Shown here piece by piece: positions 8,893-17,397 of a stretch of DNA of 51,844 nucleotides. The notes under the pieces are model-generated. The model did not search any database. It was not told where the DNA came from and saw only the letters and a program-made list of their open reading frames with translations. How positions within the stretch are numbered: position 1 is the first letter of the stretch; the number at the start of each line of letters is the position of its first letter. The stretch is taken from assembly GCA_007134025.1 (NCBI GenBank), contig SLLR01000001.1, positions 1-51,844 on the forward strand, written 5' to 3'. The DNA is from Desulfuromonadaceae bacterium (lineage in GTDB: Bacteria; Desulfobacterota; Desulfuromonadia; Desulfuromonadales; Syntrophotaleaceae). The position numbers and the translations under genes were made by a program.

Positions 8893-9660
8893 ATGGACTA
8901 TGAGATCGCCCTTGACAGTTTTAAAGGTCCGCTGGATCTGCTGTTGCATCTTATCCGCCATCATGAGATGGATATTTACGATATTCCGATCGCGGAGATT
9001 ACGGCCCAGTATCTGGCAGCCCTGGATGCCATGAAGAGTCTCAACCTTGATCTCGCCGGTGAATTTCTGCTGATGGCGGCAACACTTCTTCAGATCAAAT
9101 CGCGCATGTTGCTGCCCCGTGATGCCGATCAGGCCGAAGATGCCGAGGAGCCCGACCCCCGGGCGGAACTGGTCAACCGGCTTCTGGAATATCAGAAATA
9201 TCGTGAGGCGGCCCGCTGCCTGGAATCCCTCCCTCTTCTCGGCCGGGATGTTTTCATCCGGGAAACAACGGAGGCGGAGGAAGGCCAATCGCAGCTTGAA
9301 TCGCCGGAGTGGGAGCCCATAGGACTTTTCGAACTGGTTGCGGCATTTCAACAGTTGCTGAGCGGTGGGCAAGAGGAACCGATTCACGAAATCACTCGGG
9401 AACGTTTGTCCGTCACCAACCGCATTTACCAGATTCTCGAGGCACTGAGCAATAATCCTTGTCTTGCTTTCAACGAGCTTCTGGCGGGTGTGGTCAGCAG
9501 GAGTCATATTGTCGTGACCTTTCTGGCAATGCTGGAACTGGTCAAGATGCGCTTGGCCCGGCTGATGCAGCACAACCCCGATCACGCCATCTGGCTCTAC
9601 GCCGTAGACGGGAGCAGCACTGTTTCCGCCGCACAGGAAGAAACTTTTGGTTACAGCTGA
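8893..9660 (+). CDS. scpA: Segregation and condensation protein A
   Basis: 255-residue kleisin that bridges SMC heads and, with ScpB, forms the condensin-like complex needed for chromosome compaction and segregation. The N-terminal signature FKGPLDLLLHLIRHHEMDIY and the following LAGEFLLMAATLLQIKSRML are diagnostic; the middle is acidic and variable; the C-terminus carries the winged-helix region that contacts SMC. ATG 8893 begins the family-typical MDYEIALDSF; an alternative TTG at 8869 would overlap the preceding gene. The ribosome binding site is weak. The end overlaps scpB. Confidence 0.95.
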   Translation: MDYEIALDSFKGPLDLLLHLIRHHEMDIYDIPIAEITAQYLAALDAMKSLNLDLAGEFLLMAATLLQIKSRMLLPRDADQAEDAEEPDPRAELVNRLLEYQKYREAARCLESLPLLGRDVFIRETTEAEEGQSQLESPEWEPIGLFELVAAFQQLLSGGQEEPIHEITRERLSVTNRIYQILEALSNNPCLAFNELLAGVVSRSHIVVTFLAMLELVKMRLARLMQHNPDHAIWLYAVDGSSTVSAAQEETFGYS

Positions 9661-10222
9661 GCTAAAGTGTATTGTCGAGAGCCTGCTTCTGGTCGCGGAC
9701 CAACCCGTCAAGGCGGATTGTGTTGCCCTGATCCTGGGCATCGACGAGTCCCGGGCGGCATCCTGTCTGGAGCAATTGTACGACGATTATGCGACCTGCG
9801 GTCGTGGTTTTGTGGTGTGCCGGGTCGATGGCGGCTATCAATTTCGAACCCGTCCTGAACATGCCGAATGGGTTCGGCGTTTTCGCAAGAGCCGACCGTT
9901 CCGGTTTTCCCGGGCGGCCTTGGAAACATTGGCCGTTGTGGCTTACCGACAACCGGTTACCCGCGCCGAAATTGACTGTCTGCGGGGTGTCGATTCCGCC
10001 GGAGTCATCCGTACGTTGCTGGACAGGCGTTTGATTCGTATCCTTGGTAAAAAAGACGCACCGGGAAAACCGGTAATTTATGGAACCAGCCGTGAGTTCC
10101 TTGCTTTGTTCGGTCTTGCCGATTTGACCGGACTGCCGACCCTCAAAGAGTTTAATGAGTTGCCTCCGGAAATGCTCTCTGAACTGGAGTCCGGATCGCA
10201 GGAACAGATCGCTTTGCGATGA
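9647..10222 (+). CDS. scpB: Segregation and condensation protein B
   Basis: 191 residues, two winged-helix domains; dimerises and binds ScpA in the SMC complex. Recognisable parts: an N-terminal ESLLLVADQPV segment, FRFSRAALETLAVVAYRQPV-TRAEID in the middle, and GKPVIYGTSREFLALFGLADL near the end, with a short tail. No ATG exists near the N-terminus; the TTG at 9647 has AGGAAG about six bases upstream and gives a 14-nt overlap with scpA, so it is the likely start and implies coupling. In many relatives rluB follows directly. Here a copy of the 150-bp repeat (10251-10400) lies between them. Confidence 0.94.
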   Translation: MVTAELKCIVESLLLVADQPVKADCVALILGIDESRAASCLEQLYDDYATCGRGFVVCRVDGGYQFRTRPEHAEWVRRFRKSRPFRFSRAALETLAVVAYRQPVTRAEIDCLRGVDSAGVIRTLLDRRLIRILGKKDAPGKPVIYGTSREFLALFGLADLTGLPTLKEFNELPPEMLSELESGSQEQIALR

Positions 10223-10250
10223 TGGTTTTTTTGTCATAGCATGAAAATAT

Positions 10251-10400
10251 TGGGCGGCGCAAAAAGTCCGCCCTATGGCGTTTCGGCATTTTTTCAGGAT
10301 CTCGACATACCCTATGGTATGTCTTCACCACTGAAAAAACACCAAGCCTTATAGGACGAAATTTTTGGTTAGCCATCTTATAAGTATTTGCGAAAGCATC
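10251..10400 (+). repeat. Palindromic dispersed repeat, copy 1
   Basis: First of three copies of the same element in this window. It reads GGCGGCGCAAAAAGTCCGCC at the left and GGACGAAATTTTTGGTTAGC then TTGCGAAAGCATC at the right. The two halves are imperfect inverted repeats of each other, including GTTTTTTC/GAAAAAAC-like arms and an inner CATACC...GGTATG hairpin. No open reading frame is seen. It lies between scpB and rluB. Flanks contain TATTGGGCGGC (left) and TATTGGCGGGC (right), a possible but imperfect duplication. Confidence 0.8.
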
Positions 10401-10429
10401 AATTATTGGCGGGCTGCCGGATATAATGA

Positions 10430-11140
10430 ATGAAACAGCGCTTACAGAAACTGATCGCAGCTGCGGGACTCGCTTCACGCCGACAGGCCGAAGACTGGAT
10501 CAATGCAGGGCGTGTGACTTTGAACGGTCGAGTCGCCAGCCTCGGAGATCGTGCCGATCTTGAGAAAGACTGCGTTCAGGTGGATGGACGCTCCCTGGAA
10601 GCAGGGCAGCCTCGAGTCTACCTGCTCCTCAATAAGCCGGTGGGATACGTCACAACCGCTCGGGATCCTCAGGGTCGCAGTCTGGTGACGGATCTGGTGA
10701 GGGACGTTCCGGTGCGGTTGTTTTCGGTGGGGCGACTTGACCTGAACACGGATGGCTTGCTGTTGCTGACTAATGACGGAGCCTTGGCCGCCCGGCTTAC
10801 TCATCCTCGGCACCGTGTTGCGAAAACCTATCTGGTGCGGGTGCGGGGAGCTTTGAGCAGCGAGGCCCGGCAACGCCTGGAGGGCGGGGTTGAACTGGAA
10901 GACGGTCCCACTGCGCCGGCACGCATATCCAGGGTCCGGTTGGCCGGAAGCCATACCTGGTTCGAATTAACCCTTTACGAAGGACGCAACCGACAGGTTC
11001 GGCGTATGTGCGAGGTGGTGGGACTTCCTGTCAGCCGGCTCAAAAGAATCGGTCTGGCCTCTCTTAATCTGGAAGGGGTGCGGGTCGGGCACTACCGCCA
11101 TTTGACCGCTGGTGAGGTGGCACGGCTTAAAAGGCTTTAG
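10430..11140 (+). CDS. rluB: Large-subunit rRNA pseudouridine synthase, RsuA/RluB family
   Basis: 236 residues. N-terminal S4 RNA-binding domain (about 1-60, RLQKLIAAAGLASRRQAEDW), then the pseudouridine synthase fold with the catalytic Asp in GRLDLNTDGLLL (Asp near 104), KTY near 134 and the conserved EGRNRQVRRM segment near the C-terminus. RluB converts U2605 of 23S rRNA in E. coli; relatives RluE, RluF and RsuA share the fold, and the choice of RluB rests mainly on the scpA-scpB neighbourhood. The ATG at 10430 has only a weak upstream site and lies 29 nt after repeat copy 1, so the repeat may supply part of its leader. Confidence 0.9.
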   Translation: MKQRLQKLIAAAGLASRRQAEDWINAGRVTLNGRVASLGDRADLEKDCVQVDGRSLEAGQPRVYLLLNKPVGYVTTARDPQGRSLVTDLVRDVPVRLFSVGRLDLNTDGLLLLTNDGALAARLTHPRHRVAKTYLVRVRGALSSEARQRLEGGVELEDGPTAPARISRVRLAGSHTWFELTLYEGRNRQVRRMCEVVGLPVSRLKRIGLASLNLEGVRVGHYRHLTAGEVARLKRL

Positions 11141-11219
11141 CAGAGTGTCGGTGTTTTGTCGCAAATGAGGGCTTGGGTTTGGTTTTTTCAGCGAGTTCTT
11201 TAAAGGAGGCAGGCTGTTC

Positions 11220-11248
11220 TTGACAGCTTTGGGCGGCTGGTTTAACGT
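11220..11248 (+). promoter_or_regulatory. Promoter ahead of the 708-residue TPR gene
   Basis: Perfect TTGACA at 11220-11225, 17-bp spacer, then TAACGT at 11243-11248. The -35 is consensus and the spacer ideal; the -10 is weak. It sits 34 nt before the GTG start of the TPR gene. Confidence 0.4.
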
Positions 11249-11281
11249 AATCTCTGATATTTAACCACTTTAACCGAGCGG

Positions 11282-13408
11282 GTGAACGCATTGTTAAAAA
11301 AGGAAAAACTTCTAGCTTCCGCGCAGAAGAATCTTCTCAAGGGACAGATCGTTAAAGCCATCAAGGACTACGAAAAGATTGTTGAAGCTGACGCCAGGGA
11401 TGTACGCAACCGGCAGAAACTGGCCGAGCTTTACAGTCGCAATCACCAGTCCGAGCAGGCTTTGGCGACCTACGACCTGGTCGCTCGGCATTACAGCGAC
11501 AACGGCTTTCTTCTTAAGTCTCTGGCTGTCTACAAGCAGATGCAGAAAGTGGATCCAGAGCGGCCGGATGTCTACCATCGTCTTGCCGAGTTGAATGTGA
11601 AGCAAGGGCTAAAAGGCAACGCTCTGACAGAACTTCGAAATCTGGTTGCCCTGTACCGCAAGCTTGGCGAACCGGAAGAGGCCGTCAAGGTGCTGGATCA
11701 GATGAAAGTTATTGATCCGCACAATTTTGGCATCGCCCTGTTGGTAGCGGAAGCTTTCAGGGATTCGGGAGAGCCGGAAAAAGCCTCCGTTTGTCTTGGC
11801 GATTGCCTTCGTTATCTTGCTCCCAAAGGTGATTTGAAAGCAGTTGAAAAGGTTCGCCAGGCAGGGCTTGACTGTTGTCCCGATTCCATGTCGTTTCAAC
11901 TGGAAGTGGTTCGCGCCCTTCACGTCTGTGGCGAGACCGCTTCCGCAATGGAGATACTTCAGGAAATTCTGGCAAAGCAACCGCAGAACGCTGAGGCGCT
12001 TTTGCTGTTAGCCGAAGGCTGTCGTCTTATTGCCGATCACCTAGCTGAAACTGTCGCGTATGAAAAGCTGCTTGACATCGATGCGGATCAAATGGATTGG
12101 CGCAAAGGCTACGCCGAGGCCTTGCTCCTGAGTGGCGCTGCGGATCAGGCACTTGAGCAACTTGAAAAGGTCAGGGACACTTTCTTCGCCGCCGGCCGTG
12201 CGGCTGATTTGAAGGAAATTTACGAGTCGGTACAGGAGCTTCTGCCCGACAGTGAAACGGTGGTAACTTCTTTGCAGGCTGTTTATGAAAACACCGGTGA
12301 GGGGGGCAAGCTTTTTGATCTCATGTCCTCCTCGTCGGATGATGCGGACGATGCAAGAGCCGCTGCAGTGGAGAGGGCCCAATCCGCTCAAGAGGTGCCC
12401 TCCGGCGAACTGGATCTTGAAGGCGATTTGACGCAGGATCCGGCCCAACGCCGAGGCCCCTCTGACGAATCGAAGGATGAGGACGCGACTGCCGCCGATT
12501 CGGAATCTGTCGAGGAGCCGTTCCAGCAGAGCATTGAGTTCGATGATCTGGACCTTGACGGTATCGAGTTCGGACTGCAGGACGAAGTTGAATCCGTACG
12601 GCAAGCAACGCAAGGATCCCCTGCCGTCCCCGACGGTGCGGCTTTGGCGCCTGTCGATGTAGCCGCGGAGATTGAGGAAGCGGGATTTTACTATCAACAG
12701 GGTCTGTTGAGCGAAGCCATCCAAAAATGCCAATCTCTGCTTGAACGGGCAGGGGACTGCCCCGAGGCCGAGGCATTGCTTGAAAAATTGGGCGAAGCCG
12801 GCAGGGTTTCCGAACCCTCCGGCCACAAAAAAAAGCCCGCAGGTGTCTCCAGTGGTTCCTCAACGAGCCAGCCTTCCAGGGGGCTTGAAGATCGGGATCG
12901 TTCCCGCCTGGACGGTTCTTTCAGTGAGTTCAAAAAAGGCCTCGAGAGCCAGGTTTCCGCAGAGGATACCGAAACCCATTATAATCTTGGCATTGCTTAT
13001 AAGGAAATGGGCCTTCTGGACGATGCCATTGAGCAGTTCGACAAGGTAGTGAACGATCCGCAGCGCCGCACCGATTGTCTGACCCTCAAGGGAGTCTGTC
13101 TGGTTCAGAAGGGAGCTTTTGAAGAAGCTGTGACAACCTTCAAGGAAGGACTAGGTAGCGGCGACCTCAAAGACTGTGAACGCATCAGCCTTTATTACGA
13201 ACTGGGTCTGTTGTATATGGCCTGGAATCAACCTCTGGAAGCTCTCGACTGTTTTCAGTGCGTAGCCGATGCGGACCCTTTCTTTCGCAACGTCGATGAG
13301 CAGATTCGCACGTTGCGCAAAGAACTGGGGCTTGACGATGACGATGAAAATGACGAGTCACCCGGTGGAGGCAGCGGTTCCGACAACAATCGAGTTTCCT
13401 ATATTTGA
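11282..13408 (+). CDS. Large tetratricopeptide repeat protein with acidic central linker
   Basis: 708 residues without signal peptide or membrane segment. The first about 340 residues are serial TPR helices (for example AIKDYEKIVEADARDVRNRQ, then YEKLLDIDADQMDWRKGYAE), followed by a low-complexity acidic linker rich in Asp, Glu, Ser and Ala (about 345-460), another TPR unit, a basic/Ser-rich linker, and two or three C-terminal TPRs (HYNLGIAYKEMGLLDDAIEQ). The tail is DDDDEN then Gly/Ser. It starts at a GTG with a poor ribosome binding site. TPR proteins scaffold complexes; the ATPase gene after repeat copy 2 suggests a shared envelope-assembly or secretion role, but this is inference. The TGA stop coincides with the left edge of repeat copy 2. 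Confidence 0.85.
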   Translation: MNALLKKEKLLASAQKNLLKGQIVKAIKDYEKIVEADARDVRNRQKLAELYSRNHQSEQALATYDLVARHYSDNGFLLKSLAVYKQMQKVDPERPDVYHRLAELNVKQGLKGNALTELRNLVALYRKLGEPEEAVKVLDQMKVIDPHNFGIALLVAEAFRDSGEPEKASVCLGDCLRYLAPKGDLKAVEKVRQAGLDCCPDSMSFQLEVVRALHVCGETASAMEILQEILAKQPQNAEALLLLAEGCRLIADHLAETVAYEKLLDIDADQMDWRKGYAEALLLSGAADQALEQLEKVRDTFFAAGRAADLKEIYESVQELLPDSETVVTSLQAVYENTGEGGKLFDLMSSSSDDADDARAAAVERAQSAQEVPSGELDLEGDLTQDPAQRRGPSDESKDEDATAADSESVEEPFQQSIEFDDLDLDGIEFGLQDEVESVRQATQGSPAVPDGAALAPVDVAAEIEEAGFYYQQGLLSEAIQKCQSLLERAGDCPEAEALLEKLGEAGRVSEPSGHKKKPAGVSSGSSTSQPSRGLEDRDRSRLDGSFSEFKKGLESQVSAEDTETHYNLGIAYKEMGLLDDAIEQFDKVVNDPQRRTDCLTLKGVCLVQKGAFEEAVTTFKEGLGSGDLKDCERISLYYELGLLYMAWNQPLEALDCFQCVADADPFFRNVDEQIRTLRKELGLDDDDENDESPGGGSGSDNNRVSYI

Positions 13409-13556
13409 TGGCGGCGCAAAAAGTCCGCCCTACGGCGTTACGGCGTTTTTTCAGGATCTCGACATTACCCTGTGTATGTCTTCGCCCCCGAAAAAACACC
13501 AAGCCTTGTAGGACGAAATTTTTGCTTAGCCATCTATGGGGTTTTGCGAAAGCATT
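13405..13556 (+). repeat. Palindromic dispersed repeat, copy 2
   Basis: Second copy, same orientation as the others and the best preserved. Outer arms GATGGC (13407-13412) and GCCATC pair exactly; inside are GCAAAAA/TTTTTGC, CCTAC-GGC against GGC-TTGTAGG, GTTTTTTC/GAAAAAAC, and a central GACAT/ATGTC hairpin, so the whole element can form a long imperfect cruciform. The right tail TTTTGCGAAAGCAT is shared with the other copies. It begins at the stop codon of the TPR gene and fills most of the 241-nt gap before the AAA ATPase gene. Confidence 0.82.
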
Positions 13557-13649
13557 GCATTCAAATGTCGTTGTAAAAAGTTTGCCCGGCGCTGTTGGGG
13601 GGTGGCTTTTTAGGCTCTCGATTGACGGACTGGCCAAGGGATTTGGTTC

Positions 13650-14552
13650 ATGAGTTATACGGAATATTTTGGTTTCGAAAGGGAGCCCTTTTCCAACGCT
13701 CCTGATGCGCGATTTTATTTTAACAGCGAACAGCATCGCCAATCCCTGCAGCGTCTCATGTACGCTGTGGACTCGAACAAAGGGCTCGCGGTGCTCATCG
13801 GAGGCATCGGTTCCGGAAAGACGACGCTGGCCCGGCGAATGCTTGACTGCCTTCCTGACGATCGTTATGAATCGTCTCTTCTGGTCATGGTCCATTCGGG
13901 AATTACTCCCGAGTGGATTTTGACTCGCATCGCCATGCAGTTTGGCGTGGAGGTTCCCGCTTCCGATCGACTTGCCTTGCTCAAACAGCTTTATGACCGC
14001 CTGTTGCAGATCGAAGAATCCGGCCGGCGTGCGGTGGTTCTCATCGACGAGGCTCAGATGCTGCAGACGCGGGAACTGATGGAAGAGTTTCGTGGCCTGC
14101 TCAATCTCGAAATTCCCTCAAAAAAATTGCTGAATATCGTTTTTTTCGGTTTACCCGAGGTCGAGGATTGTCTTCGTCTGGACGAACCTCTGGCACAACG
14201 CGTGGCGGTCAAGGTTCAATTACACTCTTTTACGGTCGAAACTACCACCAGCTACATTAAGCATCGGTTGAAGATTGCTGGAGCGGAACGAAATCTTTTT
14301 GTTGAAGGCGCCATACCGGCTATTCATCGGTTTACCGGGGGCGTGCCGCGTATGATCAACACTATCTGCGATAATTGCCTTTTTGAAACCTTTGTGCGCA
14401 AACTGGATCGGGTAGGTGTGTCGATTGTGAACAGTGTTGCCGGCGACTTTGGACTGCTGAAGGAACCGCTGGCGGACTTATCTCATTCGGAGAATCATTC
14501 CGACCTGGAAGAGATTGAGACTTTGCTCGACTCACTGGAAGACAAAACCTGA
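13650..14552 (+). CDS. ExeA/GspA-type AAA ATPase
   Basis: 300 residues. The opening MSYTEYFGFEREPFSNAPDA is the hallmark of ExeA-like ATPases (type II secretion GspA, MSHA pilus MshM and relatives). Walker A GGIGSGKT at 51-58, Walker B VVLIDEAQ at about 129-136, and a C-terminal lid with FTGGVPRMINTICDN. Unlike GspA of Aeromonas it ends after the ATPase module: no membrane helix or peptidoglycan-binding domain follows, only an acidic Glu/Asp tail. Such stand-alone forms assist envelope-spanning assembly systems, but no secretin or pilus genes lie in this window. ATG 13650 has a weak upstream site. A terminator follows at 14582. Confidence 0.88.
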   Translation: MSYTEYFGFEREPFSNAPDARFYFNSEQHRQSLQRLMYAVDSNKGLAVLIGGIGSGKTTLARRMLDCLPDDRYESSLLVMVHSGITPEWILTRIAMQFGVEVPASDRLALLKQLYDRLLQIEESGRRAVVLIDEAQMLQTRELMEEFRGLLNLEIPSKKLLNIVFFGLPEVEDCLRLDEPLAQRVAVKVQLHSFTVETTTSYIKHRLKIAGAERNLFVEGAIPAIHRFTGGVPRMINTICDNCLFETFVRKLDRVGVSIVNSVAGDFGLLKEPLADLSHSENHSDLEEIETLLDSLEDKT

Positions 14553-14581
14553 CATCGGAATCGACAGGTCGGAGTTTTTTT

Positions 14582-14612
14582 AGCGGTCGCAGTTTGGCCG
14601 CTTGCTTTTTTT
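14582..14612 (+). terminator. Rho-independent terminator after the AAA ATPase gene
   Basis: Stem AGCGGTC (14582-14588), loop GCAGTTT, stem GGCCGCT (14596-14602), seven pairs with one G-T, followed by TGCTTTTTTT. It lies 30 nt after the ATPase stop and just before mutL, so mutL needs its own promoter or readthrough. Confidence 0.75.
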
Positions 14613-14634
14613 AAGGTTTCTGGACGAGCTTTTC

Positions 14635-16440
14635 ATGACGGAACGGATTCGCATACTGCCGGAAAAACTTTGTAACCAGATTGCCGCCGGCGAAGTGATT
14701 GAACGTCCGGCATCGGTTGTCAAAGAGCTGGTGGAAAACGCCCTCGACGCCGGTGCTGAAAAAATAGTGGTAGAAATCGAGGCAGGAGGCAAACGGCTGA
14801 TTCGTGTTACCGACAATGGCTGCGGAATGACTCGAGAGGATGCTTTTCTGTGTGTGGAGCGGCATGCCACCAGTAAACTGCGTAGCGAGGCCGATCTTTT
14901 TCGGCTCCACACATTGGGTTTTCGGGGCGAAGCGTTGCCTTCCATTGCAGCGATTTCCCGGTTTCGCCTGCGGACCCGAGAGGCAGAGGCGCTGGAGGGG
15001 TGGGAGTTGCAGATGGAGGGAGGGGTTCTTCGCCATGCCGGTGCCGTGGGCATGCCTGCCGGTACCCAGGTTGAGATCCGAAACCTGTTTTTCAATACCC
15101 CTGCCCGGCGCAAGTTTCTGCGGCGCGACGAGACCGAAGCGGGACATGTCACCGATATGCTGTCCCGGCTGGCTCTGGCGAGGCCACGGGTGCAGTTTCA
15201 ACTGCTGCACAACGGTCGACCGCAACTGGACCTCAATCCTCAGCGCCGCCTTGAAGAGCGGGTTGCGGGCCTGTTGGGGCCTTCGATACTCAAGGGCCTG
15301 CGGCCGGTCGAGGGGAAGCAGGGGGAATTACGACTCTTCGGCCTGATCAGTCACGCTTCCCTGAACCGTTCAACCACGGCGAATCAATTCACGTTTATCA
15401 ACGGCCGCTATATTCGGGATCGACTGGTTCAGCACGCTGTGAGAACCGGTTACGCGCATCTTATGCCGAAAGGGCGCTATCCGGTGCTTGTTCTGTTTCT
15501 GGAGGTTCCTGCCGAGCAGGTAGATGTCAATGTGCATCCGACCAAGCATGAAGTCCGTTTTCGAAATCAGTCGGATGTTCACGATTTTATCGTCGAAACG
15601 CTCAAACAGGCTCTGCGGCCTTCCACCACGTCGCTGGCAGAGCGTACCTTTGAGTCGCGGCCTCACACTGCGCCTGACAATGAAACGGTCTCGTCTCCTT
15701 TGCTGTTGTCCTCAGCAGACAACGTCGCAACAAGGCTTGAGGGCGTCGTCAAAGAGCCTGCCGATGCCTTCCGCCGCCCTTTGGATCCCGGGGAGGAGGG
15801 GAAGAAGCCGCCGCAGGAAAGCTTTTCGGCTGTCAAGACGATTTTCCCAAGCCCGGGCTATTACTCGGGCCTTCGCGTGATCGGGCAGTTTCACGAGAGT
15901 TATATTCTCTGCCAGGATGTGGATTCCCTGATTCTTATCGATCAGCATGCGGCTCATGAGCGTATCGGTTTTGAGGAACTGCGCGCCCAGTACCGCCGTT
16001 GCGCCGTAGAGCGTCAGGGGCTTCTTTTTCCGATGGTCGTCGATTTTGATCACAGCCAGGCGGCGGTGCTGGAAGAAAATGTGGAACTTCTCGAGGATTT
16101 CGGCTTCGATCTGGAACGTTTCGGCGGCAACTCGTTCATATTGAAGGGGGTACCTCGTATCCTGGCTGAAGCCGAAGCAGAAGCTTTGCTGCGTGACGTG
16201 GCCGCCGAGTTGATTTCCTTTAACAGCAGTTCCCTTATGGAGGAGCGGGTTGAGCAGCTGCTGATTCTTATGGCCTGTCATCGGGTGATTCGGGCCAATC
16301 AACAACTCACCGCACAGGAGGTCGCTTATCTCCTTAAAGAACTCGATAGCGTTGATTTCAACAGCCATTGTCCTCACGGTCGCCCTGTAGTACGACAGCT
16401 TTCCCTGGCTGAAATTGAACGCATGTTCAAGAGATCCTGA
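14635..16440 (+). CDS. mutL: DNA mismatch repair protein MutL (endonuclease type)
   Basis: 601 residues. The N-terminal GHKL ATPase is complete: NQIAAGEVIERPASVVKELV, NALDAG, DNGCGM, RHATSKL and GFRGEALPSI. After a variable linker (about 330-400) comes the dimerisation domain with the endonuclease motif DQHAAHERIGFEE, plus ACHRVIRAN and CPHGRP, the metal-site motifs of MutL from bacteria lacking MutH. This MutL therefore probably nicks DNA itself. ATG 14635 begins the family-typical MTERIRILP; an 11-codon upstream extension is unsupported. It ends 1 nt into miaA, starting a tight mutL-miaA-hfq operon. Confidence 0.97.
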   Translation: MTERIRILPEKLCNQIAAGEVIERPASVVKELVENALDAGAEKIVVEIEAGGKRLIRVTDNGCGMTREDAFLCVERHATSKLRSEADLFRLHTLGFRGEALPSIAAISRFRLRTREAEALEGWELQMEGGVLRHAGAVGMPAGTQVEIRNLFFNTPARRKFLRRDETEAGHVTDMLSRLALARPRVQFQLLHNGRPQLDLNPQRRLEERVAGLLGPSILKGLRPVEGKQGELRLFGLISHASLNRSTTANQFTFINGRYIRDRLVQHAVRTGYAHLMPKGRYPVLVLFLEVPAEQVDVNVHPTKHEVRFRNQSDVHDFIVETLKQALRPSTTSLAERTFESRPHTAPDNETVSSPLLLSSADNVATRLEGVVKEPADAFRRPLDPGEEGKKPPQESFSAVKTIFPSPGYYSGLRVIGQFHESYILCQDVDSLILIDQHAAHERIGFEELRAQYRRCAVERQGLLFPMVVDFDHSQAAVLEENVELLEDFGFDLERFGGNSFILKGVPRILAEAEAEALLRDVAAELISFNSSSLMEERVEQLLILMACHRVIRANQQLTAQEVAYLLKELDSVDFNSHCPHGRPVVRQLSLAEIERMFKRS

Positions 16441-17387
16441 TGTCTGTGTCCAACCGGCGGGAAAATATTCTCGAAACCGTAGTCATCTGCGGCCCGACCG
16501 CTGGCGGCAAAACGGCTTTGTCCATCAAGCTTGCGGAGCATTATGCGCTGGAAATTATATCGGCTGATTCAAGGCAGGTTTATCGCGGTATGGATATCGG
16601 TACGGCCAAGGCGACGGCGGAGCAACGAGCCCGAGTCCCTCATCATCTCATTGATGTCGTCAACCCCGATGAGGATTTTTCTGCTTCCGATTTTCTTCGC
16701 CGGGGGCGTTCAGCGCTGACAGCCATCATCGGACGCTGCCGCCTGCCCCTGGTTGTCGGAGGCACCGGTCTGTATATCGATGCTTTGCTCCATGGCTTGG
16801 TAGAGGCTCCTGCTGCAAATCCGATATTACGCATGGCCCTGGCGGAATGGGAAAGCCGGCAGGGTCCCGGCAGTCTGCAAGATCGTCTGCGCTCTGTGGA
16901 TCCCGAAATGGCAGCACGACTTAAAGGGGCGGACCGAGTGCGGATTATTCGAGCTTTGGAGGTTTTTTATCTCAGCGGCCAGCGACTTACGGATCTGCAG
17001 CGTCGTCATTCCACAAAAACTTCGCCCTGCAGGGCTCTGATGCTTGGGGTTATGCCGGGTCGGGATCTTTTATATGATCGCATCAATCGTCGCGTCGAGG
17101 AAATGTTTGAGGACGGGCTGGTGAAAGAGACCGAAAATTTACTGGCGCGGGGTTATTCCCCCGAAATGAAAGCTTTGAAGACCATCGGCTATCGGGAGTG
17201 CATACAATATTTGAAGGGAAGGATGACTCAGCAGCAGGCCAAAGAACAGATCCAGCGGGACTCCCGTCGTTATGCCAAGCGCCAATTGACCTGGTTCCGT
17301 CGAAGGCCTGAAATTATTTGGCTTGATTCCCCGAGAGAGTTTGCTAAGGTGTTGAAGTTGATTGATCATTTTACAATGTTCACCTAA
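16440..17387 (+). CDS. miaA: tRNA dimethylallyltransferase
   Basis: 315 residues. MiaA adds the isopentenyl group to A37 of tRNAs reading UNN codons, using dimethylallyl diphosphate. P-loop GPTAGGKT near the N-terminus, the SADSRQVYRGMDIGTAK segment that binds the tRNA and substrate, GGTGLYIDALL, and the C-terminal KTIGYRECIQYL motif are all visible. Its ATG overlaps the last base of the mutL stop, indicating coupled translation. hfq follows after 10 nt. The mutL-miaA-hfq order is widespread in Proteobacteria. Confidence 0.97.
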   Translation: MSVSNRRENILETVVICGPTAGGKTALSIKLAEHYALEIISADSRQVYRGMDIGTAKATAEQRARVPHHLIDVVNPDEDFSASDFLRRGRSALTAIIGRCRLPLVVGGTGLYIDALLHGLVEAPAANPILRMALAEWESRQGPGSLQDRLRSVDPEMAARLKGADRVRIIRALEVFYLSGQRLTDLQRRHSTKTSPCRALMLGVMPGRDLLYDRINRRVEEMFEDGLVKETENLLARGYSPEMKALKTIGYRECIQYLKGRMTQQQAKEQIQRDSRRYAKRQLTWFRRRPEIIWLDSPREFAKVLKLIDHFTMFT

Positions 17388-17397
17388 AGGAGCGGCT

